NCBI RefSeq assembly: GCF_013004595.1
Contig: NZ_JABEMC010000003.1
Coordinates: 357,819-421,818 of the forward strand
Direction of reading: 5' to 3'
Length of the DNA stretch: 64,000 nt
Source: Brevibacterium luteolum
GTDB taxonomy: Bacteria > Actinomycetota > Actinomycetes > Actinomycetales > Brevibacteriaceae
The position numbers and the translations under genes are program-made. Below are positions 8,722 to 18,495 of the stretch, in pieces. How positions within the stretch are numbered: the first letter of the stretch is position 1; every line of letters starts with the position of its first letter. The notes beneath the pieces are model-generated. The model did no database searches. It had not been told where the DNA came from and worked only from the letters and a program-made list of their open reading frames with translations.

Positions 8722-9540
8722 TCACATCTGCAGGATGTTCCACAGTGCCACCAGGCCGAGGATGACGATGACGCTGCGCAGCAGCACCGGTGAGAACTTC
8801 CGGCCCACCCGCGCTCCGAGGTAGCCGCCGATGAGCGAGCCGGCAGCGATGAGACCGGCGGCCATCCAGTTGATGCGGTCGAAGCCGACGATGACGTAGA
8901 TGCTGGCCGCGACCGTGTTGACAACCAGGACGAGCACGTTCTTCGCGCCGTTGATGCGCTGCAGGGTCTCCGGCAGCAGCATGCCGAGCAGCGCGATGAG
9001 GATGATGCCCTGGGCGGCGGCGAAGTATCCGCCGTAGACGGCTGTGGCGTAGACGGCGATGAACACGGCGATGTGCCGACCGATCGACATCGACGGCGGT
9101 CCGGCTGGCCCGGCATCGTCGAGTGCCGGTGCGGCTTGGTCGGCTGAGCGCATCGCCCGGTCGCGCAGCAGTCGTTGGAGCATCGGCTGGAAGATCACGA
9201 GCAGCAGGGCGAGCACGAGCAGCACCGGCACGATCGTGATGAACGCATCCTCGGGCAGGTGCAGCAGCAGATACGCACCGGTGAGCGCGCCGAGCAGGCT
9301 GGCGGGGATGAGCTGGAGCATCCGCTTCTTCTGCCCGGCCAGCTCCGTGCGGTAGCCGAACGAGGAGGCGATGTTGCCGGGGATGAGGCCCACGGCATTG
9401 CTCATCGTCGCCGTAACCGGCGGCACGCCGAAGGCGACGAGAGCCGGGAAGGTGATGAGGGTGCCGGAGCCGACGATCGCGTTGATCCCTCCGGCGCCGA
9501 CGCCGGCGAGCAGCGTCAGCAGGATGTGATGCAGTTCCAT
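8722..9540 (-). CDS. TauE/SafE-family (sulfite exporter-like) permease
   Basis: A 272-residue integral membrane protein with roughly eight hydrophobic segments. The N terminus has the family's GAGGINAIVGSGTLITFPAL signature and the second half repeats it as AAGSLIGGYLGARVGRKF. Members move small organic or inorganic sulfur anions across the cytoplasmic membrane; the substrate here is unknown. A charged loop (about residues 128-150) separates the halves. It lies between an ABC ATPase gene and the SpoU gene on the same strand with short gaps, so it may be co-transcribed, but no functional link is evident. Confidence 0.85.
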   Translation of the reverse strand: MELHHILLTLLAGVGAGGINAIVGSGTLITFPALVAFGVPPVTATMSNAVGLIPGNIASSFGYRTELAGQKKRMLQLIPASLLGALTGAYLLLHLPEDAFITIVPVLLVLALLLVIFQPMLQRLLRDRAMRSADQAAPALDDAGPAGPPSMSIGRHIAVFIAVYATAVYGGYFAAAQGIILIALLGMLLPETLQRINGAKNVLVLVVNTVAASIYVIVGFDRINWMAAGLIAAGSLIGGYLGARVGRKFSPVLLRSVIVILGLVALWNILQM

Positions 9541-9549
9541 GCCGGCGGC

Positions 9550-10335
9550 TCAGTACCGTGCCTGGGCGTGGTAGCGGCCGTCCTCCACTCCGATGCGGAC
9601 AGGCACCGAGAACGTCTCCGAGAGGTTCTCTGCCGTCAGGGTCTCCTCGATCGGCCCGGCGGCCACGGCGTCGCCGTCCTTAAGCAGGAGCGCATGCGTG
9701 ATGCCCTGCGGGATCTCCTCGACGTGGTGGGTGACCATGAGGGTTGTCGGTGCGTAGCGGGCGGAGAGGATCTCGGTCAGCGCCTGCAGCAGCTCTTCGC
9801 GCCCGCCGAGGTCGAGTCCGCTGGCCGGCTCGTCGAGCAGCAGCAGCTCAGGGTCGGTCATGAGTGCGCGGGCGATCTGCACGCGCTTGCGCTCACCTTC
9901 GGACAGGCTGCCGAAGCGGCGTTCGCTCATCTTCTCCATCCCGAAGGCTGCCAGCAGGTCCTCGGCCCGGGAGGTGTCGACCTCGTCATAGGCCTCGGTC
10001 CAGCGGCCGAGCACGCCGTAGGCGGCGGTGAGGATGATGTCGATGACCTTCTCGGAGTTCGGCATGCGCGCAGCCAGATGCTGGGAGGCATACCCGATGC
10101 GCGGGCGCAGTTCGAAGACGTCGACGCGCCCGAGGCGGTGGCTGAGGATGTCGACGGAGCCGGAGCTGGGGTGCATGCGCCCGGAGGCCAGTTCGAGCAG
10201 CGTGGTCTTGCCGGCTCCGTTGGGACCCAGGATCGTCCAATGCTGCCCTTCGCTCACCTGCAGGGACAGACCGTTAAGAAGGAGGTTCTCCCCACGGCGG
10301 ACACGGACATCGTCAAGGACCAGAACATCGCTCAT
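9550..10335 (-). CDS. ABC transporter ATP-binding protein
   Basis: A 261-residue single nucleotide-binding domain: Walker A GPNGAGKTT near residue 40, signature LSEGERKRVQIA, Walker B ELLLLDEPASGLD and switch VTHHVEE. ATG at 10335 (MSDVLVLDDV) is preferred to an in-frame upstream start because the added 23 residues look non-coding. No permease gene is adjacent, so it may serve a distant permease or have a non-transport role. It is divergent from the unassigned gene at 10406. Confidence 0.85.
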   Translation of the reverse strand: MSDVLVLDDVRVRRGENLLLNGLSLQVSEGQHWTILGPNGAGKTTLLELASGRMHPSSGSVDILSHRLGRVDVFELRPRIGYASQHLAARMPNSEKVIDIILTAAYGVLGRWTEAYDEVDTSRAEDLLAAFGMEKMSERRFGSLSEGERKRVQIARALMTDPELLLLDEPASGLDLGGREELLQALTEILSARYAPTTLMVTHHVEEIPQGITHALLLKDGDAVAAGPIEETLTAENLSETFSVPVRIGVEDGRYHAQARY

Positions 10336-10392
10336 AGACCAAACCTTAGTACAGAACAGACTGCCGTTCCTCGCCCCTCCAGGGGCATGTTC

Positions 10393-10398
10393 TACAGT
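10393..10398 (+). promoter_or_regulatory. -10 box of a probably leaderless transcript
   Basis: TACAGT, followed by seven bases and then the ATG at 10406. No Shine-Dalgarno precedes the ATG. The spacing puts the transcript start at or next to the start codon. No convincing -35. Confidence 0.55.
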
Positions 10399-10405
10399 GT
10401 GCACA

Positions 10406-11209
10406 ATGTCCGCTCACCCCCGCACCGAACTCGATGCGACCCTGCCGAGCCTGCTGTTCGCGCTCACCGCCAGCGCGTGGCTGGCCGGCCGGGCGAGCCC
10501 TGATGACTGCGCTGAGGCGTATCTCACATCCGGGCACCCGGTGCCGCTGCTGATGGCCGATGATGCCCTCGATCCCGCCGCCGAGGTGCCGGCTGGGATG
10601 CTGCTGTCCCTGCCCAGGCTGTGGGCGGCTGGCATCGACCGGATCCGCTGTGTGCTCATCCATCCGAGCCTGCCGATCACCGTGCCGAAGGTCGACCGGG
10701 CCCACCGCCGGCTGCTGGCCGGCGCCCAGTCGGTCGCGGTCGCCGAAGCAGGTGGCCAGGCGCGTGCGCTCATCGTCATCGACGCCGAGGCGGCGATGCG
10801 CTTCATCCCGTGCGCCCCGGTGCGTTCAGCCGGCCTCGGGGCGGTCAGTGCCGCCGAGGCGTCGCGTGAGCTGCGCCAGGCGACGATGGAGGCGCTGGCG
10901 ACTGTCGAGGCCTTACCCGAGGTGCCGGCTGGGATTGGCGACTGGCAGTGGCGGGACTGGCAGGCCGAGCTCACTGGCCCACCGGCCGCCGCCGAGGCGG
11001 TGGCCGCGTTCTTACCCGACCCGGCCGATGCCCAGCAGCTCATCACCGCGCTCGAGATCCACGAGGCGATGCGCAGCGTGCTCGTCCCGGCAGCCGTGCA
11101 GCCCGCGCAGCTCGGAGCCGCGCTGGCCCGCGTCCACGCCGCCGCTATCGAGGTTGTCACTGCGGTGACCGCCGAGGCCCCTGCACCCAGGCAAGGCTCG
11201 GCTCCCTGA
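10406..11209 (+). CDS. Conserved hypothetical protein, Ala/Pro-rich
   Basis: A 267-residue soluble protein that I do not recognise beyond its appearance in actinobacteria next to serB. It is rich in Ala, with mostly helical-looking segments and no membrane span. Central text includes CVLIHPSLPITVPKVDRAHRR and ALIVIDAEAAMRFIPCAP. The ATG at 10406 follows a leaderless -10 signal. It precedes serB on the same strand by 34 bases, but serB has its own -10, so they may be separate transcripts. No function is proposed. Confidence 0.6.
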   Translation: MSAHPRTELDATLPSLLFALTASAWLAGRASPDDCAEAYLTSGHPVPLLMADDALDPAAEVPAGMLLSLPRLWAAGIDRIRCVLIHPSLPITVPKVDRAHRRLLAGAQSVAVAEAGGQARALIVIDAEAAMRFIPCAPVRSAGLGAVSAAEASRELRQATMEALATVEALPEVPAGIGDWQWRDWQAELTGPPAAAEAVAAFLPDPADAQQLITALEIHEAMRSVLVPAAVQPAQLGAALARVHAAAIEVVTAVTAEAPAPRQGSAP

Positions 11210-11230
11210 CAGCGCGGATGCCGGCGTGCG

Positions 11231-11236
11231 TAGACT
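11231..11236 (+). promoter_or_regulatory. -10 box of probably leaderless serB transcript
   Basis: TAGACT, seven bases before the ATG at 11244. No Shine-Dalgarno is present. This supports the ATG at 11244 over an in-frame upstream codon at 11226, which would overlap the promoter. Confidence 0.55.
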
Positions 11237-11243
11237 GGTGCGC

Positions 11244-12050
11244 ATGCACAGGATCAGCATCGTGCGCACGGTCGCAGGCGGCACACAGCCGGCCTTCTCC
11301 GTTGCCTCCAAGCTTGTGACCGACGACCAGCTGCCGGCCCAGCTCAGCCGCGCACATGAGATCGCCGAGGGCGCTGATGTCGTCGTCGTCCCGGCTCCCC
11401 TGGCCCGCACCACACCCAAGATCGTCGTCATGGACGTCGACTCGACCTTCATCGAAGACGAGGTCATCGATCTGCTGGCCGCCGAGGCCGGTGCGGCGAA
11501 GAAGGTCGCCAAGGTCACCGAGAAGGCGATGCGCGGCGAACTCGACTTCGAAGAGAGCCTGCGCGCCCGGGTGAAGACGCTCAAGGGCCTGCCGGAGAAG
11601 GTCCTCGACGATGTCCGTGCAGCCGTGACCCCAACCGGCGGGGCGGCCGAACTCGTGAGCCTCGTGCAGTCGAACGGCGGCCGGGTCGGTCTGGTCTCCG
11701 GGGGCTTCACCCAGATCCTCGCGCCGCTGGCCGAGCAGTTCGGGATCACCGACTATGCGGCCAACACTCTGGAGATCTCCGGCGGCAAGGTCACCGGCAA
11801 GGTCGAGGGACGAGTCGTCGACGCGAAGTTCAAACGCCGGTTCCTCCGGCAGCTGTGCGAAGATGCCGGGATGCCTGTTGAGGCGGCGGTGGCGATCGGC
11901 GACGGCGCCAACGACGCCCTCATGGTCCAGGAGGCCGGCCTGGGCATCGCGTTCTGTCCCAAGCCGGCCCTGGCCGAGGTGGCCGATGCGACAGTGTCCG
12001 TCCGCCGGCTCGACGCCGTCTGGGCAGCGGTCACCGGCCGCATGAACTGA
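11244..12050 (+). CDS. serB: Phosphoserine phosphatase SerB
   Basis: A 268-residue HAD-superfamily enzyme that removes phosphate from O-phosphoserine, the last step of serine synthesis. Motif I is VVMDVDSTFIEDE near residue 65, with both aspartates. Motif II is VSGGFTQIL, a lysine segment (KFKRRFL) matches motif III, and motif IV is IGDGANDALM. The preceding 60 residues are a short domain shorter than the ACT region of larger SerB proteins. It converges on the SixA-like gene. Confidence 0.92.
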   Translation: MHRISIVRTVAGGTQPAFSVASKLVTDDQLPAQLSRAHEIAEGADVVVVPAPLARTTPKIVVMDVDSTFIEDEVIDLLAAEAGAAKKVAKVTEKAMRGELDFEESLRARVKTLKGLPEKVLDDVRAAVTPTGGAAELVSLVQSNGGRVGLVSGGFTQILAPLAEQFGITDYAANTLEISGGKVTGKVEGRVVDAKFKRRFLRQLCEDAGMPVEAAVAIGDGANDALMVQEAGLGIAFCPKPALAEVADATVSVRRLDAVWAAVTGRMN

Positions 12051-12062
12051 GCGAGGCCCCGC

Positions 12063-12542
12063 TCACTCGCGGAAACAGTGGATCTCAGGTTGAGGGAAGC
12101 CGCCGGCGGCCACTCCCCAGGCCGGGAGGTCGAAGATCGCGATCGACGACGGCCTGAACTTCGTGTTCAGTTCGAAGTCGGCGCACAGTTCGGTGATGAC
12201 CTCCGAGACCGTCGGCTCGTGCCCGACGATGTAGGCACCGGTCGAATCAGCCGGAATCGTGCTGATGACCTCCACCCAGTCATCGACGTCGGAGTCGTAC
12301 AGCGCCCCGTCGGCACGCACCTCCAGCTCGGTGCCGGCCTTCGCGAAGGCATCGGCGACGCCCTGAGCAGTCTGCATGGTGCGCAGAGCAGCGGAGCTGA
12401 TGAGGCAGTCGAGCGGGTAGTCGGTGAGGAACTCACCGAGTCGGGCGGCTTCGGCGAAGCCTCCGTCGGTCAGCGGGCGGTCGAAGTCGTCCACCGGCGG
12501 CCGGTCGGCCTTGGCATGTCGGCCGATCACCAGATACGGCAT
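12063..12542 (-). CDS. SixA-like histidine phosphatase
   Basis: A 159-residue member of the histidine phosphatase superfamily. The phospho-acceptor motif is RHAK at residues 8-11, the SixA variant of RHG. A second arginine is in SSAALRTMQTA and a second histidine in IVGHEPTVSEVI. SixA proteins dephosphorylate phosphohistidine; the partner here is unknown. The ATG has an AAAGGA Shine-Dalgarno. It is encoded tail-to-tail with serB. Confidence 0.85.
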   Translation of the reverse strand: MPYLVIGRHAKADRPPVDDFDRPLTDGGFAEAARLGEFLTDYPLDCLISSAALRTMQTAQGVADAFAKAGTELEVRADGALYDSDVDDWVEVISTIPADSTGAYIVGHEPTVSEVITELCADFELNTKFRPSSIAIFDLPAWGVAAGGFPQPEIHCFRE

Positions 12543-12610
12543 GGTGTCCTTTCACAGACGAACAGGTGACTCCTACGGTACGCGAGTTCTCCTCGCCCAT
12601 GCACGCAGAA

Positions 12611-12640
12611 GCGCCCGGAAAGCACGAGCTTTCCGGGCGC
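12611..12640 (-). terminator. Terminator downstream of fabI
   Basis: A perfect 13-bp stem, GCGCCCGGAAAGC (12611-12623) with GCTTTCCGGGCGC (12628-12640), four-base loop, about 50 bases after the fabI stop. Only a weak pyrimidine tail follows, as is usual in actinobacteria. Confidence 0.75.
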
Positions 12641-12689
12641 GTGTGATCCCGGCGGGTCGACGAGCGCCGACCGGCGGGCGGTTGGCCTA

Positions 12690-13448
12690 TCAGGCGCCGG
12701 TCGAGTGGAGACCGCCGTCGACGTGGACCATCTCACCGGTTGTCGCCGGGAACCAGTCCGACATGAGGGCGACGATCGCCTTGCCGGCCGGTTCGGTGTC
12801 GGTCTGGTCCCAGCCGAGCGGTGCCCGGTCGCCCCAGACGTCTTCGAAGGCGTCGAAGCCGGGGATCGACTTGGCAGCCGTCGTCTTGAGCGGGCCTGCC
12901 GAGACGAGGTTGCAGCGGATCTGGTCCTTGCCGAGGTACTTGGCGAGATACCGGTTGGTCGATTCGAGTGCTGCCTTGCACACGCCCATCCAGTCGTAGG
13001 CCGGCCAGGCGACGGTTGCATCGAAGGTCAGGCCGACGACGCCGGCGCCGGGGTTCATGACCGGCTTGGCGGCCATGACGATCGACTTCAGCGAGAACGC
13101 CGAGACCTGCATGGCGTTGGCGACCGACTCGAACGGGGTGTCGAGGAAGACACCGCCGAGGGCGTCCTTCGGGGCGAAGGCGATCGCGTGGACGATGCCG
13201 TCGATGTTGCCGCCGAGGCGCTCGGGCAGTGCGGCCAGGTCCTCGTCGTTGGTGGCATCGAGTTCGATGACCTCAGCGGGCTTCGGCAGCCGTTCGGCGA
13301 TGATCGAGGTGATCTTCATCTGCCGTCCGAACGACGACAGGATGACCTCTGCGCCCTGCTCCTGTGCCAGGCGGGCGGCGGCGAAGGCGATCGACGCCTC
13401 CGTCAGCACGCCGGTGACGAGAATGCGCTTGCCGTCAAGAATTCCCAT
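12690..13448 (-). CDS. fabI: Enoyl-[acyl-carrier-protein] reductase (InhA/FabI type)
   Basis: A 252-residue NADH-dependent short-chain reductase performing the last reduction of fatty acid elongation. The modified nucleotide-binding start is GKRILVTGVLTEASIAFA, and the catalytic Tyr-x6-Lys is YDWMGVCK near residues 153-160, the InhA/FabI pattern. PGAGVVGLTFDA precedes it. The ATG at 13448 is nine bases after an AGGA Shine-Dalgarno; a TTG at 13457 is less likely. It lies downstream of fabG in one operon, the mabA-inhA arrangement. Confidence 0.93.
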   Translation of the reverse strand: MGILDGKRILVTGVLTEASIAFAAARLAQEQGAEVILSSFGRQMKITSIIAERLPKPAEVIELDATNDEDLAALPERLGGNIDGIVHAIAFAPKDALGGVFLDTPFESVANAMQVSAFSLKSIVMAAKPVMNPGAGVVGLTFDATVAWPAYDWMGVCKAALESTNRYLAKYLGKDQIRCNLVSAGPLKTTAAKSIPGFDAFEDVWGDRAPLGWDQTDTEPAGKAIVALMSDWFPATTGEMVHVDGGLHSTGA

Positions 13449-13517
13449 GTTCCCCAATCCTTCTCAAGATCTCGCAGCCGGCGTCCTGCCGCCAGGCTGC
13501 CGTGGTCAGTCCGTTGT

Positions 13518-14228
13518 TCAGTGTCCCATACCCAGGCCGCCGTCAACCGGAATGACGGCCCCGGAGATGTAGGCGGCCTCATCGGAGGCGACCCAGCGCA
13601 CCACGCGAGCGACCTCCTCGGCTTCGGCGAACCGCTTGGCCGGGATCTGAGCAAGGTATTCCTTCTGCTGTTTCTCCGGCAGCTCATCGGTCATATCGGT
13701 GCGGATGAAGCCCGGTGCCACGACATTGGCGGTGATGCCGCGCGAACCGAGCTCGCGGGTGATCGACCGCGCCAGGCCCACCAGGCCGGCCTTCGACGAC
13801 GAGTAGTTCGCCTGCCCGGCCACACCGAGGAGACCGGAGACCGAGGAGATGAGCACGATGCGGCCGTACTTCGCGCGGATCATCGAGGTGATACCGCGCT
13901 TGACGGTGCGGAAGGCGCCGGTGAGGTTGGTGTCGATGACGGCGCCGAACTCCTCGTCGTCCATGCGCATGAGCAGGTTGTCCTTGGTGATGCCGGCGTT
14001 GGCGACGACGATCTCGACCGGGCCGAGCTCGTCTTCGACCTGGGTGAACGCCGCGTCGATCGAGGCGGTGTCGGTGACATCGGCGGCAACGGCCAGCGCA
14101 CCTTCGGGTGCCTCGCCGTTGCGGGAGGTCACGGCGACCTTGTGGCCTGCGGCGATGAATTCCTCGGCGATGGTGCGGCCGATGCCGCGGTTGCCGCCGG
14201 TGACGAGGACGACGCGTGATTCAGACAC
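13518..14228 (-). CDS. fabG: 3-oxoacyl-[acyl-carrier-protein] reductase FabG
   Basis: A 236-residue NADPH-dependent short-chain dehydrogenase reducing 3-oxoacyl-ACP. N-terminal VLVTGGNRGIGRTIAE is the TGxxxGIG cofactor motif, NAGI is present, the catalytic serine is in LISSVSGLLG, and YSSSKAG near residue 143 supplies Tyr and Lys. GTG start with AAGGAG nine bases upstream. First gene of fabG-fabI (70-base gap) and divergent from the DUF3099 gene. Confidence 0.93.
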   Translation of the reverse strand: MSESRVVLVTGGNRGIGRTIAEEFIAAGHKVAVTSRNGEAPEGALAVAADVTDTASIDAAFTQVEDELGPVEIVVANAGITKDNLLMRMDDEEFGAVIDTNLTGAFRTVKRGITSMIRAKYGRIVLISSVSGLLGVAGQANYSSSKAGLVGLARSITRELGSRGITANVVAPGFIRTDMTDELPEKQQKEYLAQIPAKRFAEAEEVARVVRWVASDEAAYISGAVIPVDGGLGMGH

Positions 14229-14342
14229 GTGTGGGGGCTCCTTCTTCGTGCGATCGCCGCGTGGGAACGGCGCGGGCAGTGTGATGTCTCCAACCTAACG
14301 TACAGATGAAGTCCTTAAGTATCTGGGAGACAATAGGGCGGT

Positions 14343-14348
14343 AGGCTT
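14343..14348 (+). promoter_or_regulatory. -10 candidate for the DUF3099-SURF1 operon
   Basis: TAGGCT about 30 bases before the ATG at 14380 in the fabG/DUF3099 divergent region. No clear -35; the hexamer matches the TAGGCT box seen before polA and osmC. Confidence 0.35.
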
Positions 14349-14379
14349 TTGTATCTGAAAGCACGAGTCATGGAAGGCT

Positions 14380-14910
14380 ATGGCACAGAAGAGACCACGC
14401 ACGCACATCACGGATGCCGACGAGTCTCACGAAGCCGACACCCGCGCCCGTTCCCGCCGCTACCTGCTGTCCATGGCCATCCGCATCACCTGCTTTGTCC
14501 TGGCCATCGTCACGACCGGCTGGGTGCGCTGGGCGTGTGTGGCCGGTGCGGTGTTCCTCCCGTGGATCGCTGTACAGATCGCCAATGCTGGCAAGGAGAA
14601 CATCACCCGGACCAAGACCGCGCAGATCGACGGGCCGCCGCTGCCGGAGCTGCAGGCAGGCCGCAGCGATGCTGGTGCCGGTTCCGGTCCCGAGGCGGGC
14701 GGCGCCTCGAGTGCCGAGTCCGACGTGGTCGACGCGGAGGTGATCGGCGGATACACGGTCTCTCCCGGCAGCGCCTCCACACCGGCTCATGACAGCAGGC
14801 AGGTCGACGACGAGGAAACGCACGATGTTGTAGAGGGCACCGTGGTCGAACCCGATGCGGATGGTACTCCTCCGCCTGCCGGTGAGGAGGACGGTGAGAC
14901 CCGTGAGTGA
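14380..14910 (+). CDS. DUF3099-family membrane protein
   Basis: A 176-residue protein with two closely spaced membrane segments (about residues 27-45 and 48-66) after an HITDADESHEADTRARSRRY N-terminal region typical of DUF3099. The C-terminal half is acidic, Gly/Ala/Pro-rich and probably disordered. Function of the family is unknown. The 3' end overlaps the next gene by eight bases, and SURF1 follows that, so it belongs to a three-gene transcript perhaps linked to the respiratory membrane. Confidence 0.75.
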   Translation: MAQKRPRTHITDADESHEADTRARSRRYLLSMAIRITCFVLAIVTTGWVRWACVAGAVFLPWIAVQIANAGKENITRTKTAQIDGPPLPELQAGRSDAGAGSGPEAGGASSAESDVVDAEVIGGYTVSPGSASTPAHDSRQVDDEETHDVVEGTVVEPDADGTPPPAGEEDGETRE

Positions 14911-15112
14911 GCTGCGCTGCTCTGCCCGGGCCTGCAGTCGCCCGGCGGCCTTCGCGATGCTGTGGAACAACCCCCGGGTTCACACCCCGGAGAGGCGAAA
15001 AGTATGGTTGGCCTGTGATGATCACCGGACCTACCTGCACGAGTACCTGCAGCTGCGCGGCCTGCTTAAGGACGACGTGCCGGTCGATGAGATCCCAGCA
15101 GGGGCTGGCTGA
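14903..15112 (+). CDS. Small cysteine-containing, probable zinc-binding protein
   Basis: A 69-residue protein starting at GTG 14903 and overlapping the DUF3099 gene by eight bases and SURF1 by one (TGATG). C6-x4-C11 near the start and C38-x2-H41 (ACDDH) could form a single zinc site. The middle reads WNNPRVHTPERRKVWLACDDH. I recall similar short proteins in Micrococcales genomes sometimes carrying doubtful acetone-carboxylase labels, but nothing in the sequence supports that enzyme. Position directly before SURF1 suggests a link with oxidase assembly, as inference only. Confidence 0.7.
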   Translation: MSELRCSARACSRPAAFAMLWNNPRVHTPERRKVWLACDDHRTYLHEYLQLRGLLKDDVPVDEIPAGAG

Positions 15113-16122
15113 TGGCTGCTAGCTCCTACCGCTTCATCCTCTCCTCCCGCTGGCTGCGCTACATCGCCTTGGCGGTTGTCGCTGCGATCGCCTGCGGATT
15201 CCTCGCCAACTGGCAGAACAACCGCCGTGAGGCCCGCGACGCTGAGATCGCCCACATCAATGCGAACTACCACGGCGAGGCCGAACCGCTCTCAGCGATC
15301 CTGCCTCAGCGTGATGCCGCGCTGCCCGATGAGCTCGACTGGAAGCGCTTTGAGACCCGCGGCACCTACGATGCCTCCTCGACGATCCTCGTGCGCAACC
15401 GCAGCCTCGATGGGCAGGCCGGTTTCTATGTGCTCGTGCCGCTGGTCACCGAGGCCGGAGGCGAGCTGGCTGTCGTGCGCGGCTGGGTGCCCACCGGCCA
15501 GATGGGTGAGGCCCCGGACGTCTCCGCTCTTCCTGCTCCCCCGGCTGGGGAGGTCAGCATCACTGGCTGGCTGCGCACACCGCAGGAGGCCTCGGGAGAG
15601 ACGGCCTCTGAGAACACCATCCGCAGCATCGACCCGGCGATCGTGCCGGGCATGAGCGCTCCGTATACCGGGACCTACGCGCAGCTCGAAGGCGAGGACC
15701 CGGCCCCGGCTGAGCGCCTGACATCCCTGCCGCCGCCGAGCACCGATCCCGGTTCCCACCTGTCGTATACGTTCCAGTGGATCGTGTTCGGGATCATGAT
15801 CCTCGGTGGCGTCTTCTACGCCGCCCGCCGGGAGCGCATCAGCCGTGATCTCGAAGCCGCCGAGCAGGCTGGCCGGGCTCCGCGCACGGAGTACGTCGTC
15901 GTCGACAAGGACACGATTGCCGCCGGCCGTTCCCGCGGGCGTGCCAGCACCCCAGCCGGCCGTGCCTCGCGGTACGGCAGCGCCGGCCCGCGCAGGACTG
16001 CTGCCCGCCGCAGCGCAGCGGCAGCCAGCCGGACAGCCGGTGCGACGGCTGTGTCAGCGCGGCGCAAGCAGGGCTCGGCAGAGGATGCTGAGGACGCGCT
16101 GCTCGACGAGCAGGGCTTCTGA
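15112..16122 (+). CDS. SURF1-family cytochrome oxidase assembly protein
   Basis: A 336-residue membrane protein. One membrane helix lies at residues 13-30 and another near 222-240, bracketing an external domain of about 190 residues, the SURF1 plan. Family-like text includes LANWQNNRREARD after the first helix, FETRGTYD, ILVRNRSLDGQAGFYVLVPLV and VRGWVP. SURF1 helps insert haem A or assemble oxidase subunit I, consistent with ctaA and ctaB in the same window. The tail after about residue 255 is rich in Arg, Ala and Ser and probably disordered in the cytoplasm. Confidence 0.88.
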   Translation: MAASSYRFILSSRWLRYIALAVVAAIACGFLANWQNNRREARDAEIAHINANYHGEAEPLSAILPQRDAALPDELDWKRFETRGTYDASSTILVRNRSLDGQAGFYVLVPLVTEAGGELAVVRGWVPTGQMGEAPDVSALPAPPAGEVSITGWLRTPQEASGETASENTIRSIDPAIVPGMSAPYTGTYAQLEGEDPAPAERLTSLPPPSTDPGSHLSYTFQWIVFGIMILGGVFYAARRERISRDLEAAEQAGRAPRTEYVVVDKDTIAAGRSRGRASTPAGRASRYGSAGPRRTAARRSAAAASRTAGATAVSARRKQGSAEDAEDALLDEQGF

Positions 16123-16140
16123 GCGACTGTTCTGATCGCC

Positions 16141-17735
<1,595 letters not shown>

Positions 17736-17739
<4 letters not shown>

Positions 17740-18416
17740 CGCGTGTCCTCTCCGTAGGCTGCTTCGGCGCCTGAGCGGATGAGCCGGGCGAGTTCGTCCT
17801 GCGGGCTGCGCTCGGCTGCCCGGGCGGCGGCGACGATGCGGTCAGCGAGATCGCGCTCGAGCTCACATGAGACCTGGACGGTCGCAGGCGCGGCGGCCAC
17901 CGCCTCGGGAGCGGCAGGCGCAGTATCAGGGGCAGCCGGTGACTTACGTGCGGCACCGGTGAAGCCGGGGCCGGTGGGCACGGGCGTGTCGTCTTTATAC
18001 GCAGCAGCGGCAGCTCGGGCGCGCTCGTCGGCGGCATCGTTGAGGGTGTGGTTGCTGTGACCTTTGACCCATTCGAACTCGACACTCCGGCCAGCCAGCG
18101 CGGCGTCGAGGGCCTCCATGAGGTCGCGGTTCTGCACGTCCTTGCCGTCGGCCTTCTTCCAGCCGCGGCGCTTCCAGTTCGGCATCCACTTCGTCACCGA
18201 GTTGATGACGTACTGGCTGTCGCACAGGATGTGCAGCGGCGTGTCGGCATCCGCAGTTGCGTTGAGGATCTCGATGACCGCCTGCAGCTCACCGCGATTG
18301 TTCGTCGCCTTCTTCCAGCCGCCGGCGTCCCAGCAGTCGTCGTCGATGTACCAGGCCCAGCCAGCGGGCCCAGGGTTGCCGAGGGCGGAACCGTCGACGG
18401 CGACAGTGATCGTCAC
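17736..18416 (-). CDS. rnhA: Ribonuclease HI with C-terminal ribbon-helix-helix-like segment
   Basis: A 226-residue protein; RNase HI degrades RNA in RNA-DNA hybrids. The active site is complete: D8 (AVDGS), E43 (NNRGELQ), D66 (CDSQYV), H120 (VKGHS) and D130 (AADERAR), the spacing of Escherichia coli RNase HI. After about residue 140 comes a Pro/Ala linker, then residues 180-220 (VQVSCELERDLADRI, then RSPQDELARLIRSG) with the strand-helix-helix look of CopG-type DNA-binding domains. That fusion is unusual. ATGA overlap couples it to the ABC-F gene. Confidence 0.9.
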
Positions 18417-18483
18417 GTATGTGTCCTTCCGAAATTGCTGGTCAGGCCAGAAAGCGCCTATTCCCGGCGCGCGATGCCCACAC

Positions 18484-18489
18484 TATGCT
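18484..18489 (+). promoter_or_regulatory. -10 box of a probably leaderless metallopeptidase transcript
   Basis: TATGCT, six bases before the ATG at 18496, with no Shine-Dalgarno. It selects the ATG at 18496 rather than upstream codons in the same open frame. Confidence 0.55.
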
Positions 18490-18495
18490 ACTGCC

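Noticed and set aside
7806..9116. Longer SpoU protein reaching into tauE
   Set aside because: The upstream part is Ser/Arg/Cys-rich shadow of the TauE gene; the family sequence begins at ATG 8699.
12048..12065. TGAGC/GCTCA hairpin between serB and the SixA-like gene
   Set aside because: Five-base arms only and no tail; too weak to call a terminator.
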